In this document: positions 1 to 8,356 of the stretch, piece by piece
How the letters are laid out: every line of letters begins with the position of its first letter
Position numbering within the stretch: the first letter of the stretch is position 1
Origin: Flintibacter sp. KGMB00164
GTDB lineage: Bacteria; Bacillota; Clostridia; Oscillospirales; Oscillospiraceae
Direction of reading: 5' to 3'
NCBI RefSeq assembly: GCF_008727735.1
Contig: NZ_CP044227.1
Span: forward strand, 1,798,001-1,862,000
Length of the DNA stretch: 64,000 nt
Made by a program: the position numbers and the translations under genes
Notes under the pieces: model-generated
Databases searched by the model: none
What the model saw: only the letters and a program-made list of their open reading frames with translations
What the model was told of the DNA's origin: nothing

Positions 1-696
1 TTTGTCCACGGTCACCAGACTGTTGACCGCCCGGCTCAGCCGCACCTTGCGGCCGTCATGGAGCAGAATCAACTTGCCGGCGGCCACAGCCGCATTGGGG
101 TCAGCGATCTCATCCACCGCCGTGACCTCCTCCAGAGGGGCCGAAGTAGCTGAGTTACTGATCTCGGTACCGGCCAGCAGTCCGGCGATCCGACTGCAGT
201 AGTCCGCCCCGGTGAAGGTCTCCCCACCGGCCACAATGCCGGAGGCAGAGAAGTTGATCACTGCCATATTGTCCGCCTCGTGGTCAGGAAGCACCGCTTT
301 GCCGATACAGTACTTTTCCCGGGCCTTGTCCAGCCAGGTGACCAGGGCGGTCATCTCCTCCTCATCCACGTCGGCAGGGGCAGACAGATAGTCAAAATCT
401 GTGACCTCCAGCGGAGCACAGCCCTTGGTCACCAGGTCATCCTCCGATCCAATGACCACCAGCAGCACCTTCTGGGGCCGCCGGTCGCCGCCCACAAAAG
501 CCCGTTTGATATTGGCCTCCACTGTAGTGCCCAGACCGGTAGGGATATCCTCCTCCGATCCCAGCACATACAGCCCAGCCTGGGCCCCGGTGTCCCGAAC
601 GATCACCGCCGCCACCCCGTTTTTCATGCGGGTTGCCACGGTCTCCACGGCCTTTTTGATGGTAATTGTCAGGGTAGGCACACCCAAATCTGCCAT
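1..696 (-). CDS. Phage tail sheath protein (C-terminal part off the window)
   Basis: The frame is open from an ATG at 696 to the window edge (232 codons), so the C-terminus is missing. The translation begins MADLGVPTLTITIKKA and contains FVGGDRRPQKVLLVV and a long PADVDEEEMTALVTWLDKAR stretch, which I recognise as the XkdK/PBSX-like contractile tail sheath family. This protein polymerises around the tail tube and contracts at infection, so the prophage is myovirus-like. A GGAGG site lies just before the ATG, and the start is 2 bases after the stop of the tail-terminator gene, as in a late operon. The tail tube gene would be expected next, outside the window. The family call is from memory of the sequence pattern, not from a search. 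Confidence 0.85.
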   Translation of the reverse strand, partial: MADLGVPTLTITIKKAVETVATRMKNGVAAVIVRDTGAQAGLYVLGSEEDIPTGLGTTVEANIKRAFVGGDRRPQKVLLVVIGSEDDLVTKGCAPLEVTDFDYLSAPADVDEEEMTALVTWLDKAREKYCIGKAVLPDHEADNMAVINFSASGIVAGGETFTGADYCSRIAGLLAGTEISNSATSAPLEEVTAVDEIADPNAAVAAGKLILLHDGRKVRLSRAVNSLVTVDK

Positions 697-698
697 AG

Positions 699-1163
699 TT
701 ACTCCTCCTCTCTTCCGTCTGGTGTAACGGAAATGTTGTAATCCTCCAGCGGCGCCGCCGCCACAGGAGTGATGTCCCGGTCATCCTGCCAGGACAGGGT
801 AAAGGTGAGTTCGGCGTAGTCGTTAAAAACTTCACCGACGGTTCCACTGATATCCAGATACCGATCCCCCGCCTGGATGGCCGCGCAGCTGAACAGCTCC
901 AGAGCCACGGTCAGCCGATCAGACAGGGTTTCGATCTGGCTATCGTGGTAGTCATCCACTGTCTCAAAAAAGGTGATCTTTACCTGGGCAGTGCGGTCAA
1001 CTGTCCAGCGGGTGGCATCCTCCATGGTCTGCTTCCCCACCTCCGTGAGGAAAGAGGGGCGTTTGAATCCCTTGCGCACCACATTCCGGTACGCTTTCAA
1101 GTCTGGAAAGCGTTCCTGGGTAAGCGCCTCCACGGCCAGCAAAATATCGTTTACACGCAGCAT
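699..1163 (-). CDS. Tail terminator family protein (DUF6838-like)
   Basis: This 154-residue protein (MLRVNDILLAVEALTQERF...) is of the size and type of the small tail-completion proteins that cap the tail tube at the head side. It lies exactly where such genes sit, between a gp10-like protein and the tail sheath. The C-terminal half is acidic and predicted to be mainly strand (YLDISGTVGEVFNDYAELTFTLSW). The start overlaps the previous stop by one base, so the two genes are likely translationally coupled. Assignment relies mainly on position plus a family resemblance; a different minor tail role is possible. Confidence 0.7.
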   Translation of the reverse strand: MLRVNDILLAVEALTQERFPDLKAYRNVVRKGFKRPSFLTEVGKQTMEDATRWTVDRTAQVKITFFETVDDYHDSQIETLSDRLTVALELFSCAAIQAGDRYLDISGTVGEVFNDYAELTFTLSWQDDRDITPVAAAPLEDYNISVTPDGREEE

Positions 1164-1612
1164 CAGCTACCTCCTAAGTCGTGGGCAAGGCGCTGGCCCA
1201 GCTGGGCGGCCGCCTGTTCCGCCGCTCTCTCCGGCAACACTTTGGCGTACATCCCTTTGGCCGGCACACGGGCCTTCTTGATGCGGGGGGTATACCGCTT
1301 TGCCTTCCCACTGGGGGGACGAATCTTATGACCGGACTCAATGGCGTTTGTCACAGCCCCTACCGCCCGGCCGTACACATCGCTGGTCTTTTCTGCCGGA
1401 TGGACTGCCACATACCCTCCGCCGGAACCCAGGTGCATGTGCTGCCATCTCTGCACCTTGCCGCTTCCCCCAATATTGCCTTGCACCTGGGACAGCAGCT
1501 GCTGTCCCAGGCTGTTCAAGACCTCCTTTTTGCTCTCCGGCGCCTTGCGTACTGCCTGCGCCAGATCGGCGTCCAGCTTTTCCAGGTCATGGCTGTCAAT
1601 CTGGATGGACAT
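1163..1612 (-). CDS. HK97 gp10-like tail-component protein
   Basis: The 149-residue protein starts MSIQIDSHDLEKLDADLAQAV, an N-terminal helix typical of HK97 gp10-like neck/tail proteins. A middle segment rich in Gly and basic residues (GKAKRYTPRIKKARVPAKGMY) and an amphipathic C-terminal helix follow. The gene is packed between the head-closure gene (zero-base gap) and the tail terminator (one-base overlap). In related phages this product helps join the tail to the connector. It shows no enzymatic motif. The call is based on the N-terminal pattern, length and position. Confidence 0.75.
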   Translation of the reverse strand: MSIQIDSHDLEKLDADLAQAVRKAPESKKEVLNSLGQQLLSQVQGNIGGSGKVQRWQHMHLGSGGGYVAVHPAEKTSDVYGRAVGAVTNAIESGHKIRPPSGKAKRYTPRIKKARVPAKGMYAKVLPERAAEQAAAQLGQRLAHDLGGS

Positions 1613-2182
1613 TTATAGATCCTCCGTGCGCACGATCTCATACTCATTTTTGTACGGATCCAGGGTGTGGGCCACTTGAACCTCATAGTTTACGCCGTCC
1701 ACTTCCACCAGACCGCCTCGCTGCAGCTGGATGACCTTGGAGGTCACCAGCACATAGGTAAGGCGGTTGATGGAGTAGGGCTCCGGCTGCTCCCATTTGG
1801 CATACTTCTCGGTCAAAATTCCAGGGAAGGCTGCGCCAGGTTCCTCCTCATCAGTGTTTGCCCGGCACAAGACCGGATCCACCAGAGCCGCCTGCACATC
1901 CAGGTACATCCGGTCTCTGTTGGTGATGGAGGTCAAAAACAGGTGCTGGCCCTTCCAGCGCAGGGCCTGGTGAAGGGTGAGGGACTGCCGCCGGATCACA
2001 ACGGCAGCATCCCGGGCCCCCACCCCCACTTTGGAAAACAGGTTGGTCTTTGTGGTCTGCTCCACCTTGGCCCAAATCCGTCGGATGGGGACCCACTCCC
2101 AGGTCTGCTCTGCCGTCTGCTGCAGCTCCAGCAGCTCCAGGCGCTCGCTGAGGCTGCCGGCATCCACATAGGTATCCGCCAT
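1613..2182 (-). CDS. Phage head closure / head-tail adaptor protein
   Basis: This 189-residue protein begins with SLSERLELLELQQTAEQTWEWVPIRRIWAKVE, the hallmark opening of SPP1 gp16-like head-closure proteins. These form the ring between connector and tail. The remainder (VVIRRQSLTLHQALRWKGQHLFLTSI) is compatible with the family's beta-barrel. It is somewhat longer than the usual 105-120 residues, with an extra C-terminal part (YALVTSKVIQLQRGGLVEVDGVNYEVQVAHTLDPYKNEYEIV-type strands), which may be a lineage-specific extension. It follows the connector gene by 11 bases. Confidence 0.8.
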   Translation of the reverse strand: MADTYVDAGSLSERLELLELQQTAEQTWEWVPIRRIWAKVEQTTKTNLFSKVGVGARDAAVVIRRQSLTLHQALRWKGQHLFLTSITNRDRMYLDVQAALVDPVLCRANTDEEEPGAAFPGILTEKYAKWEQPEPYSINRLTYVLVTSKVIQLQRGGLVEVDGVNYEVQVAHTLDPYKNEYEIVRTEDL

Positions 2183-2193
2183 ACTGCCTCCCC

Positions 2194-2520
2194 TTACCCT
2201 TCGGTGTCCAAGTTGGACACTTCTGTAAGCTTGAGCTGGTTGAGCATTCGGCGGAAGACCACATTCTCACCCACCTGGCTGGCGGGCTCCTTAAGGTCCC
2301 GGTGTTCCCAGTTGTCCAGCACCATGGCGTTGACGCACAGGTCATACTGGGCCCGCCGGGAGGTTCCTTCCTGGGGCTCGGCCACTCCGGCCCCATCCAT
2401 GTAGCCCACAGCCGCCTCATAGAAGGCGGGGATCAGCGCCGCTACCTCCGGATCATCGGCCAGCTCGGCCAGCTTGCAGTAGGCCAGCAGCGCCGCCTTG
2501 CGCTCTTCTGTCAAGGCCAT
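2194..2520 (-). CDS. Head-tail connector protein (gp6-like)
   Basis: The 108-residue, mostly helical acidic protein (MALTEERKAALLAYCKLAELADDPEVAALIPAFYEAAVGY) matches the pattern of HK97 gp6 / Phage_gp6-like connectors: one helix block, then MVLDNWEHRD. The product forms the ring under the portal through which DNA passes. It is directly downstream of the capsid gene (2-base gap). The C-terminal codons for VSNLDT lie inside a perfect 17-base palindrome that recurs at 5905, described separately. Confidence 0.8.
   Translation of the reverse strand: MALTEERKAALLAYCKLAELADDPEVAALIPAFYEAAVGYMDGAGVAEPQEGTSRRAQYDLCVNAMVLDNWEHRDLKEPASQVGENVVFRRMLNQLKLTEVSNLDTEG
2204..2220. repeat. Palindrome GTGTCCAAGTTGGACAC, copy 1
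   Basis: Perfect odd palindrome (8-base arms around one central base). It overlaps the last codons of the connector gene and lies 22 bases before the head-closure start. The same palindrome, differing only in the central base, occurs at 5905-5921. Confidence 0.9.
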
Positions 2521-2522
2521 GG

Positions 2523-3716
2523 TCAGCCTCCGATGGTGCCGACCACAAAGCCCTTGTCCACGATCAGGTTACCGCCCACAAAGGCGTCTCCCAGGATGGC
2601 GTACATCCGCTCCACTGCCTTGACCGACTCGTCAATGCGGATGGAGTAATCGCCGAACAGGCCAACCTCAAAGTTCATGGGGTCACCGTAGAGAATCTTG
2701 CTGTCCCCCACTGCCTTCACCAGGTCGTAGGGCAGCACCACGCCTCCGTCCCGGATGGTGCCGCTGTTGGGGTTGGTGGGATCGGGGGTGATCTCCAACA
2801 GACGACGCTTCTCGTTGGTGCCCCGCAGCTGGCCCAAGGCCTTCAGGTTGGTTTTGGTGAGCAGCAGACGGGCGGAGGCCCCCATGGCCTCATCGGATCC
2901 GTAGGCAAAATACAGGGTGTCCAGGGTGTTCACATCGATGGCCGAGCCCAGGGCAGCCTCAGCAAAGATATTGGCGGCCGCCTTATTCTTGGCATTGGTG
3001 ATGCCGAAGAAGGTGGGGGTAGAGGGGTCATCGCCGTTGACGATCAGCTCGGCCAGCTTGCGGCGCAACGCCCGCATAGCCATGCCGTAGATCTTGTCGT
3101 AGTAGCTGGCGGGAGACAGACGGGCGATATTGCGGTCCACATAGCTGGTCACACTCAGCTCATAGGGCTTGATCTCTGCCACGCCGAAGGTGGGGTCGGT
3201 GGAGACCGTGCGGGCCGTGCCGGCGGTCTCCTCCACCTTGCCACCCTTGGCATCAAGTTCAGTAATCACATAAGGCTCCTGGAAAGCGCCCATGCCGGTC
3301 ATGTCCATCACCCGGACACGATCCACGATAGAGGGCACTACATTGCCCAGAGGATCATGGATCTCCGCACCGGCACCGGTGGGCTGCACGATGGTACCGG
3401 TAGCCAGGGTGGTCTGATTACTCAGGGCGCGGCGCACCTCATTAGCGGTGAAGGTAACGAGGTCGCCCCGTTGCAGGGCGGTCACCCGCTCAGCGACCAT
3501 GTCCTCCAGTTCCGAACCGGTGGGACCGGGAGCGGAGAGCATCTGCCGATCCTGCTCGGCCACCAGGTCCTGAACCTGCTGAATCTCGGCGTTCAGGTTG
3601 GTAATCTGCTCCATCAGGCCCTGGTAGTCCGCCTGGTTGTTGGCCGTCAGGGCCTCCTCGGCCTTCTGGAGCAGGCCGGCGCGCTGGTTGATGAGGGCGT
3701 AAAGCTTCTGCTTCAT
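2523..3716 (-). CDS. HK97-fold major capsid protein
   Basis: I start this at ATG 3716 (397 residues), preceded by a GGAGG site; a longer frame to 3884 exists but overlaps the protease gene and lacks a good ribosome site. Residues 1 to about 85 form a coiled-coil N-terminal region (KLYALINQRAGLLQKAEEALTANN...), which in HK97-type phages is the delta domain that scaffolds assembly and is cut away by the prohead protease. The HK97 shell domain follows (ALSNQTTLATGTIVQPTGAGAEI..., ending NLIVDKGFVVGTIGG). The adjacent upstream ClpP-like gene is the expected processing enzyme. Confidence 0.95.
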   Translation of the reverse strand: MKQKLYALINQRAGLLQKAEEALTANNQADYQGLMEQITNLNAEIQQVQDLVAEQDRQMLSAPGPTGSELEDMVAERVTALQRGDLVTFTANEVRRALSNQTTLATGTIVQPTGAGAEIHDPLGNVVPSIVDRVRVMDMTGMGAFQEPYVITELDAKGGKVEETAGTARTVSTDPTFGVAEIKPYELSVTSYVDRNIARLSPASYYDKIYGMAMRALRRKLAELIVNGDDPSTPTFFGITNAKNKAAANIFAEAALGSAIDVNTLDTLYFAYGSDEAMGASARLLLTKTNLKALGQLRGTNEKRRLLEITPDPTNPNSGTIRDGGVVLPYDLVKAVGDSKILYGDPMNFEVGLFGDYSIRIDESVKAVERMYAILGDAFVGGNLIVDKGFVVGTIGG

Positions 3717-3732
3717 AGTTTTGTTCCTCCAA

Positions 3733-4446
3733 TCAAAATCGATTTCGTTCCAGTTCCAAACGGGCGGTAATCCGCCAGTCGGTCCCGGCATCTTTTGGGA
3801 CAGGGTCCGTCCCCTGCTGAGGGTTGGGGTTGGCCTTGATGTAGGCCGCCCGAAGGGCGTCCAGATCAGGCAGGCCAAAGGCATTGACCAGACTTCCGGG
3901 ACTCATCCCCTGGCTCTCCTGCCCCAAGATCTCATCCACAAGGCCGTGATCCAGGGCATCCTGGGCGGTAAGCCAGGTTTCGGAGCTCATCATCCGCCGC
4001 AGGCTGGCCCGGTCGCTCTTGCCCCGGGCCTTCAGTTCGTAGGCATTGAGGATGGCCTCCCGGGTGCTGTCCAGCATGCCGATGGAGCGCTGGTGGGCGG
4101 TCCGATCTCCGTCGGTACTGGTACTTGGCAGGTGGATCATCATCTGGGCCACCGGGGAGATGGCCACCGTATCACAGCCCAGACAAAGATAACTTGCTGC
4201 GCTGGCCGCCAGGCTCTGGATCTCCGCCCTGGTGTGCAGGCCACTGGCCTTCAGCACCGAGTACATCTCGCTGCCGGCAAAGACAGAGCCGCCGGGGCTG
4301 TTGATCTCCAGCACCAGTTCCTCCCCCTCCGGATTGGCGGCAATGGCGTCCCGCACCTGCTGGGGAGAGAAGGCCGAATAGCCAAACCACTCATAGATCC
4401 ACTTGTCGTCGTCGGCAGATACGATACCGTTCAGAGTCACTCTCAT
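3733..4446 (-). CDS. Prohead (head maturation) protease, ClpP-like
   Basis: The 237-residue protein has the ClpP fold signature: LEINSPGGSVFAG near residue 50, the nucleophile serine in SLAASAAS near residue 80, and the catalytic histidine in MMIHLPST near residue 105. Such enzymes cut the capsid delta domain during head maturation. It lies between portal (4-base overlap, ATGA type) and capsid (16-base gap), the canonical order. The last ~40 residues (NPNPQQGTDPVPKDAG) are low-complexity and may be removed or act as a linker. Confidence 0.93.
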   Translation of the reverse strand: MRVTLNGIVSADDDKWIYEWFGYSAFSPQQVRDAIAANPEGEELVLEINSPGGSVFAGSEMYSVLKASGLHTRAEIQSLAASAASYLCLGCDTVAISPVAQMMIHLPSTSTDGDRTAHQRSIGMLDSTREAILNAYELKARGKSDRASLRRMMSSETWLTAQDALDHGLVDEILGQESQGMSPGSLVNAFGLPDLDALRAAYIKANPNPQQGTDPVPKDAGTDWRITARLELERNRF

Positions 4447-5714
4447 GTGTTTTCACCTCCGCTTCCTGTATTTCGGTTGACTGACAGCTCTCTCCACAAG
4501 GAGAGGGGCACATAGTTCAAGGAGGCCAGGCGGTCGTCGCCGCCCTCCACATCGGGCATATCCTCCAGCCGGTTGATGTCATTAACCGAGAACACGCCGA
4601 TCTCCCGCATGTTCTTATACCAGGCACTCCGGGCGGCGTTGTCGCCCCGAAGCTCGGCCATCATATTGATGCGCAGCTCCAGCCCGGCGGCGATCTGGTC
4701 GGCAAAGAGCATCTTGTAGGTCTGCTCCTCCTCGTACTGGGTGACGATGGGGTGCAGGGTCGATACCACATACTCAATGGCGTTCTGCTCGTTGGAGCTG
4801 TACGCCTGTTTTCCCTCCTGGAGCTTATAGAGTGGGATTCCAAAATACCGGGCAATGTCCCGGATAGCCACCTCCTGGCTTTCGATAAATTGGGCGTCCT
4901 TGTTGCTCAGGCTGACCGACTGATATTTCAGGCCATAGTCCAGAATAGCGATTCGGTTGGCGTTGGTTGGGCCAGAGTGAACCCGCTCCCAATCCCGGCG
5001 CAGAAGGTCTTTTCTGCGGATCTTCTGCTCTGGGTTTTCCGGGTCATTCACGCTGCCGGACAGGTCAGTATCCGTCTGGAGTACTCCGCCGGGCTGCCCA
5101 CCGTTTTCGTAGTAGCTCAGGTCGTGCTGCTGCCGGGCCCTGGCTGCCGTAATTACCTCTGCCGCCCTCTGCAACACCGAGATCCCAGTGATTCCATCCC
5201 GGGACGCCCCCTTGTAGTGGTTCACATCAGCATGGGAAAGGGTGAACACGCTGCCGGATGCCGGATCCCGGACATTGTGCCATACCCGTCCGGCGGTATC
5301 CCGCCAGGTATAGACCAGCTCTCCGGGCAGGGGGATCAGCTCCATGATTTCTGCCGTATAGGGGTTGCGCCGGATCCAGTCGTAGCTGTTCCCCCGGGTC
5401 AGGCGGCTGGCCTCCAGTAGCTTTTTCCGTACCGACGGCGCCATGGCCTCATTGGGACGGATGTTCAGTAGCCGTAGCAGGGGCAGCTCAACCCGCTCAC
5501 GGGTCACCCGATCCACGCAGTAGGTGGGCAACTTGGCCATGGAGTCGCTGAGGATCTCAATGCACCGGTCCACCGCACTGAGCTTTCGGGCCGCTGTCTC
5601 GCTGGTGTCCAGCGTGGTAGGCGAATAGCCCACCGCTGTGAGGGTGTCTGCCGTTACGGCGTTCTTGACAGAGGGAGAGCGGGCCACCGCCCGGAGTCCT
5701 TTTGCCACGCTCAC
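4443..5714 (-). CDS. Phage portal protein (HK97 type)
   Basis: The 423-residue protein builds the dodecameric ring at one capsid vertex through which DNA is packed and ejected. It carries typical portal features: an N-terminal ATDTLTAVGYSPTTLDTSETAARKLSAVDRCIEILSDSMA-type helix region (AVDRCIEILSDSMAKLP), VNHYKGASRDGITGISVL in the middle, and RYFGIPLYKLQEG. The start is GTG, overlapping the stop of the upstream 59-residue gene in a GTGA junction, which supports translational coupling. Downstream it overlaps the protease gene by 4 bases. Confidence 0.93.
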   Translation of the reverse strand: MSVAKGLRAVARSPSVKNAVTADTLTAVGYSPTTLDTSETAARKLSAVDRCIEILSDSMAKLPTYCVDRVTRERVELPLLRLLNIRPNEAMAPSVRKKLLEASRLTRGNSYDWIRRNPYTAEIMELIPLPGELVYTWRDTAGRVWHNVRDPASGSVFTLSHADVNHYKGASRDGITGISVLQRAAEVITAARARQQHDLSYYENGGQPGGVLQTDTDLSGSVNDPENPEQKIRRKDLLRRDWERVHSGPTNANRIAILDYGLKYQSVSLSNKDAQFIESQEVAIRDIARYFGIPLYKLQEGKQAYSSNEQNAIEYVVSTLHPIVTQYEEEQTYKMLFADQIAAGLELRINMMAELRGDNAARSAWYKNMREIGVFSVNDINRLEDMPDVEGGDDRLASLNYVPLSLWRELSVNRNTGSGGENT

Positions 5715-5890
5715 TGCTCACCGCCTCCCCCCAGGGAACTGAGTACCGCGCCCGCCAGCAGGAACACGCCCGCGGCGATTACTCCGGCGGGTATGGAGTA
5801 CATCCCTGTCCCCAGACTCACCAGTGCCGCGCCGGCAGCCATCACCAACTCCGTAGCATACTCCGCCACCGCTTTTTTCAGTTCCTTCAT
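5711..5890 (-). CDS. Small membrane protein between terminase and portal
   Basis: A 59-residue frame starting MKELKKAVAEYATELVMAAG, with an AAAGGAG site 8 bases upstream. Residues from about 15 to 52 are strongly hydrophobic (LVMAAGAALVSLGTGMYSIP, then AGVIAAGVFLLAGAVL), giving one or two membrane segments. The stop overlaps the portal GTG start in a GTGA junction. Function is unknown. The good ribosome site, exact coupling and hydrophobic design argue it is expressed. Confidence 0.75.
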   Translation of the reverse strand: MKELKKAVAEYATELVMAAGAALVSLGTGMYSIPAGVIAAGVFLLAGAVLSSLGGGGEQ

Positions 5891-5904
5891 TGATGCTCCT
5901 TTCT

Positions 5905-5921
5905 GTGTCCAACTTGGACAC
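5905..5921. repeat. Palindrome GTGTCCAACTTGGACAC, copy 2
   Basis: Perfect odd palindrome in the short gap between the terminase stop (5924) and the 59-residue gene start (5890). It is identical to the palindrome at 2204-2220 except for the central base. Confidence 0.9.
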
Positions 5922-5923
5922 CG

Positions 5924-7687
5924 CTACAAACTAAAGTCCGGCCGAGCCAGGGCTGCCGCCAAATCGGGCTTCTGGGCCTGTTTGGCCATAGCCGTGGCCA
6001 TGGCGATGATCCAGGCCACCGTGATGTCGATACGGCCCACGCTGCGGTTTTTCATGGGTTTGAGGTTCTCGTTGCCGTCGGTGGCACAGCGCACATTGCC
6101 AAAGCACCACCGGGCGGCGGTATTATGCTCGTGGAGCATCTCGTGCTTGCGCAGCAGCAGCTCCACCTGCTTGGTGGCCGGGCTCATGCCCATCATAGTC
6201 TGGGAGATCTCAATAACCTCCAGCCCCTCCTGCTCCTCTGTCCCCTGCATCAGCCGCTGGGATAGTGTCCAGGACAGGGCGGGGTCCAGCCCCAGGGTCA
6301 CCAGGTTAAAGTCCCTGGCCGCCTCCCAGATGGTCTGCTCCACGGCGTCATAGTCGATGATGTCGCCTGGACAGCCCTGGAGAAACTCCGCCCGGATCCA
6401 GTCTCTGTAGGGCACCCCGTCCCGGGTCTCCCGTGCCTGAAGGTCTTCCAAAGGCACCCATGCCCAGAACAGAACCACCCAGGTCTCCAGGCCATCCTGG
6501 GGCGGGAACAGCAGCACAAAGGCGGTTAGGTCTGTGCTCTTGGATAGGTCCAGCCCACCATAGCACCGCTTTCCTCGCAAATACGCACGCACAGCCTGCC
6601 GGCGGGCGATCACACTCAGCCCCTCCCACTCCGGGCGGTTCCACTGGGTTTTGTCGTAGATGGTAAGGGGCACCCAGCCCACCGACTTGACGGCGATCCA
6701 CTGGTTGAGGCGCAGCCAGCGAAACAACCGCTCTGCCGCCTCGCTCTGCCGGGCCGCCCGGGCCTCCTTCCGGAAGTCCTTGATTTTCAGGTTGTGGCCA
6801 AGGCCGGGATTGCAGGCATACCACAGGGTCTCGTCGTAGATATCCAGCTCCTCGATCTTGTCCGGGTCGTCCCCGGTAAGCACACCGATTCCAAACATGA
6901 TAGGGCACCACTCGGGCAGATCGGCGTCCATCTCCCGCTCCGGCTCCCCCCGCCGCCAGGCCAGGATCCTCCGACACTTCTCATGGATCTCCCAGCCAAT
7001 GCTCTTGCGGTCTGGGTCATCTCCTGCCGTAGTCAGCACGATCACCGCTTGCTGCCGCCGGGCGGCATCGGAACCGGCAGTGAGCACGTCCCACAGCCGC
7101 CGGTTAGGCTGGGCGTGGAGCTCATCGATGATGATGGCGGAGAAGGAAAAGCCATGCTTGGAGGCAGCCTCGGAGGAATATACCTTCATCAGGCCGCCGC
7201 CTCTTGTGCGGATCTCTCGCACGCTGTCCCGGCACCAGACCAGTGGGTCGTGCTCGGGCTGAGATAGGGCAGTATGCTCCACCATAAACTTGGCGCACTG
7301 GTAGATAATATCCGCGTTGGTCTTGTCGGCGGCGAAGACTCCCACTTGGGGCCGGGGCTCCCCGTCTGCCATCAGGTGGTAGAGACCAAGGCCAGCGGCA
7401 AATTCACTCTTGCCATTCTTTTTAGGGATCTCCTCATAGAGGAAACGCCGGTACCGGCTCCAGCTCCCGTCCTCGTCTTGGGCCTGGACACCGTAGAACT
7501 GGCGGATAGCCTCCTCCTCCCAGCCGGACAGCTCAAAGGGCTTACCCGCCCACTCGTTCTGCCCGAATACCAGCATGGAGAAGAAGGCACGGACCATGTC
7601 CACCTCGTTCGGACTGTACCGCAGCACAGTGCCGTCGTCCGGCTTCACTACAGCCACCCCGCCCCCAAGCTGTAACATTTCAGGCAC
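5924..7687 (-). CDS. Terminase large subunit
   Basis: This 587-residue packaging motor cuts and translocates phage DNA. Visible motifs are a Walker A-like IPKKNGKSE at about residues 87-95, Walker B AIIIDELHA at about 184-192 with the catalytic glutamate in place, a coupling segment VIVLTTAGDD at about 215, and the first nuclease aspartate in YGGLDLSKSTD near 380. Start is GTG with GGAGG nearby, overlapping the small terminase stop by 8 bases. Length is usual for Terminase_1-type proteins. Confidence 0.95.
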   Translation of the reverse strand: MPEMLQLGGGVAVVKPDDGTVLRYSPNEVDMVRAFFSMLVFGQNEWAGKPFELSGWEEEAIRQFYGVQAQDEDGSWSRYRRFLYEEIPKKNGKSEFAAGLGLYHLMADGEPRPQVGVFAADKTNADIIYQCAKFMVEHTALSQPEHDPLVWCRDSVREIRTRGGGLMKVYSSEAASKHGFSFSAIIIDELHAQPNRRLWDVLTAGSDAARRQQAVIVLTTAGDDPDRKSIGWEIHEKCRRILAWRRGEPEREMDADLPEWCPIMFGIGVLTGDDPDKIEELDIYDETLWYACNPGLGHNLKIKDFRKEARAARQSEAAERLFRWLRLNQWIAVKSVGWVPLTIYDKTQWNRPEWEGLSVIARRQAVRAYLRGKRCYGGLDLSKSTDLTAFVLLFPPQDGLETWVVLFWAWVPLEDLQARETRDGVPYRDWIRAEFLQGCPGDIIDYDAVEQTIWEAARDFNLVTLGLDPALSWTLSQRLMQGTEEQEGLEVIEISQTMMGMSPATKQVELLLRKHEMLHEHNTAARWCFGNVRCATDGNENLKPMKNRSVGRIDITVAWIIAMATAMAKQAQKPDLAAALARPDFSL

Positions 7688-8162
7688 GGCGTCTGGCCTC
7701 CATCAGTTTCAGGAAGGGGTTATCCTCTCCCTTGTCCGGCTGCTTGGGGAGCACCAGTCGGCACCGGCTGGTGACGGTCATTCCCATGTCATTGGCACAG
7801 GCCCTGGCCTGCTCAAAGTAGGACTTCTGGGCCTTGGTCCACTTGTTCACCAGGTCCGGGTCCTGCTGATCCAGGGCATCCTGAACCAGGCGGCAGGCCG
7901 CCGTGAACTGGTGCTGCGCCACGATGTAACGCCCCACCGTGTCCCGGTCCAGCTGGGCCGCCCCCATGTCGGCAGTCAGGAGCTCCTTGGCCAGGGCGCG
8001 GAAGTCGGCCTTCAGATACTCCGGCAGCCACTTGGGCACCCGCATCTTGGCGGGCTTGGGAAGATTCACTTCTTCGGCAGCTCTCTGGGCCTTTTCGTCC
8101 TTGCTCAGGTGCTTGCGGCCATTGGCCTCCAGCACGCTTAATTTTTGTCTGGGCCCCGGCAT
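7680..8162 (-). CDS. Terminase small subunit (P27 family)
   Basis: The 160-residue protein starts MPGPRQKLSVLEANGRKHL, the P27-type opening (MPGPxPKPxxLxxLxGN...). It then has PKWLPEYLKADFRALAKEL and a helix-rich C-terminal half. It recognises the packaging site and recruits the large subunit, whose gene overlaps it by 8 bases. The gene starts with ATG behind an AAAGGAG site. The structured non-coding stretch upstream (8163-8356) is described separately. Confidence 0.9.
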   Translation of the reverse strand: MPGPRQKLSVLEANGRKHLSKDEKAQRAAEEVNLPKPAKMRVPKWLPEYLKADFRALAKELLTADMGAAQLDRDTVGRYIVAQHQFTAACRLVQDALDQQDPDLVNKWTKAQKSYFEQARACANDMGMTVTSRCRLVLPKQPDKGEDNPFLKLMEARRRA

Positions 8163-8356
8163 GTTCTCAGCTCCTTTCCCGCCTTTCGCCCCGTGGGGAA
8201 AAAATCTTGCACGGAGGGGTGCCTGCGGTCTTACGCACCCAAAGCCAAAACAATTTTGACCTGGGGGGATGGTTCAGAAAGCCGCAGGCTTTTCCTGGGT
8301 GCGCATAGGCGCAGCGCATCCGCGCCTGGGCGCCCAAGCGTTCTGCCGTCTCGTGG
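8163..8356 (-). ncRNA. Candidate structured leader / pseudoknot upstream of terS
   Basis: There is no gene in this gap. Four short blocks can pair in an interleaved order. GCCTGCGG (8221-8228) is complementary to CCGCAGGC (8282-8289), and GCACCCA (8235-8241) is complementary to TGGGTGC (8296-8302). Both block pairs are separated by exactly 6 bases, giving the order A-B-A'-B' of an H-type pseudoknot with a 40-base middle loop. A further GC-rich hairpin-prone stretch is at 8303-8337. It could be a leader RNA, or part of the packaging site next to the terminase genes. Fold and role are inference. Confidence 0.45.
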
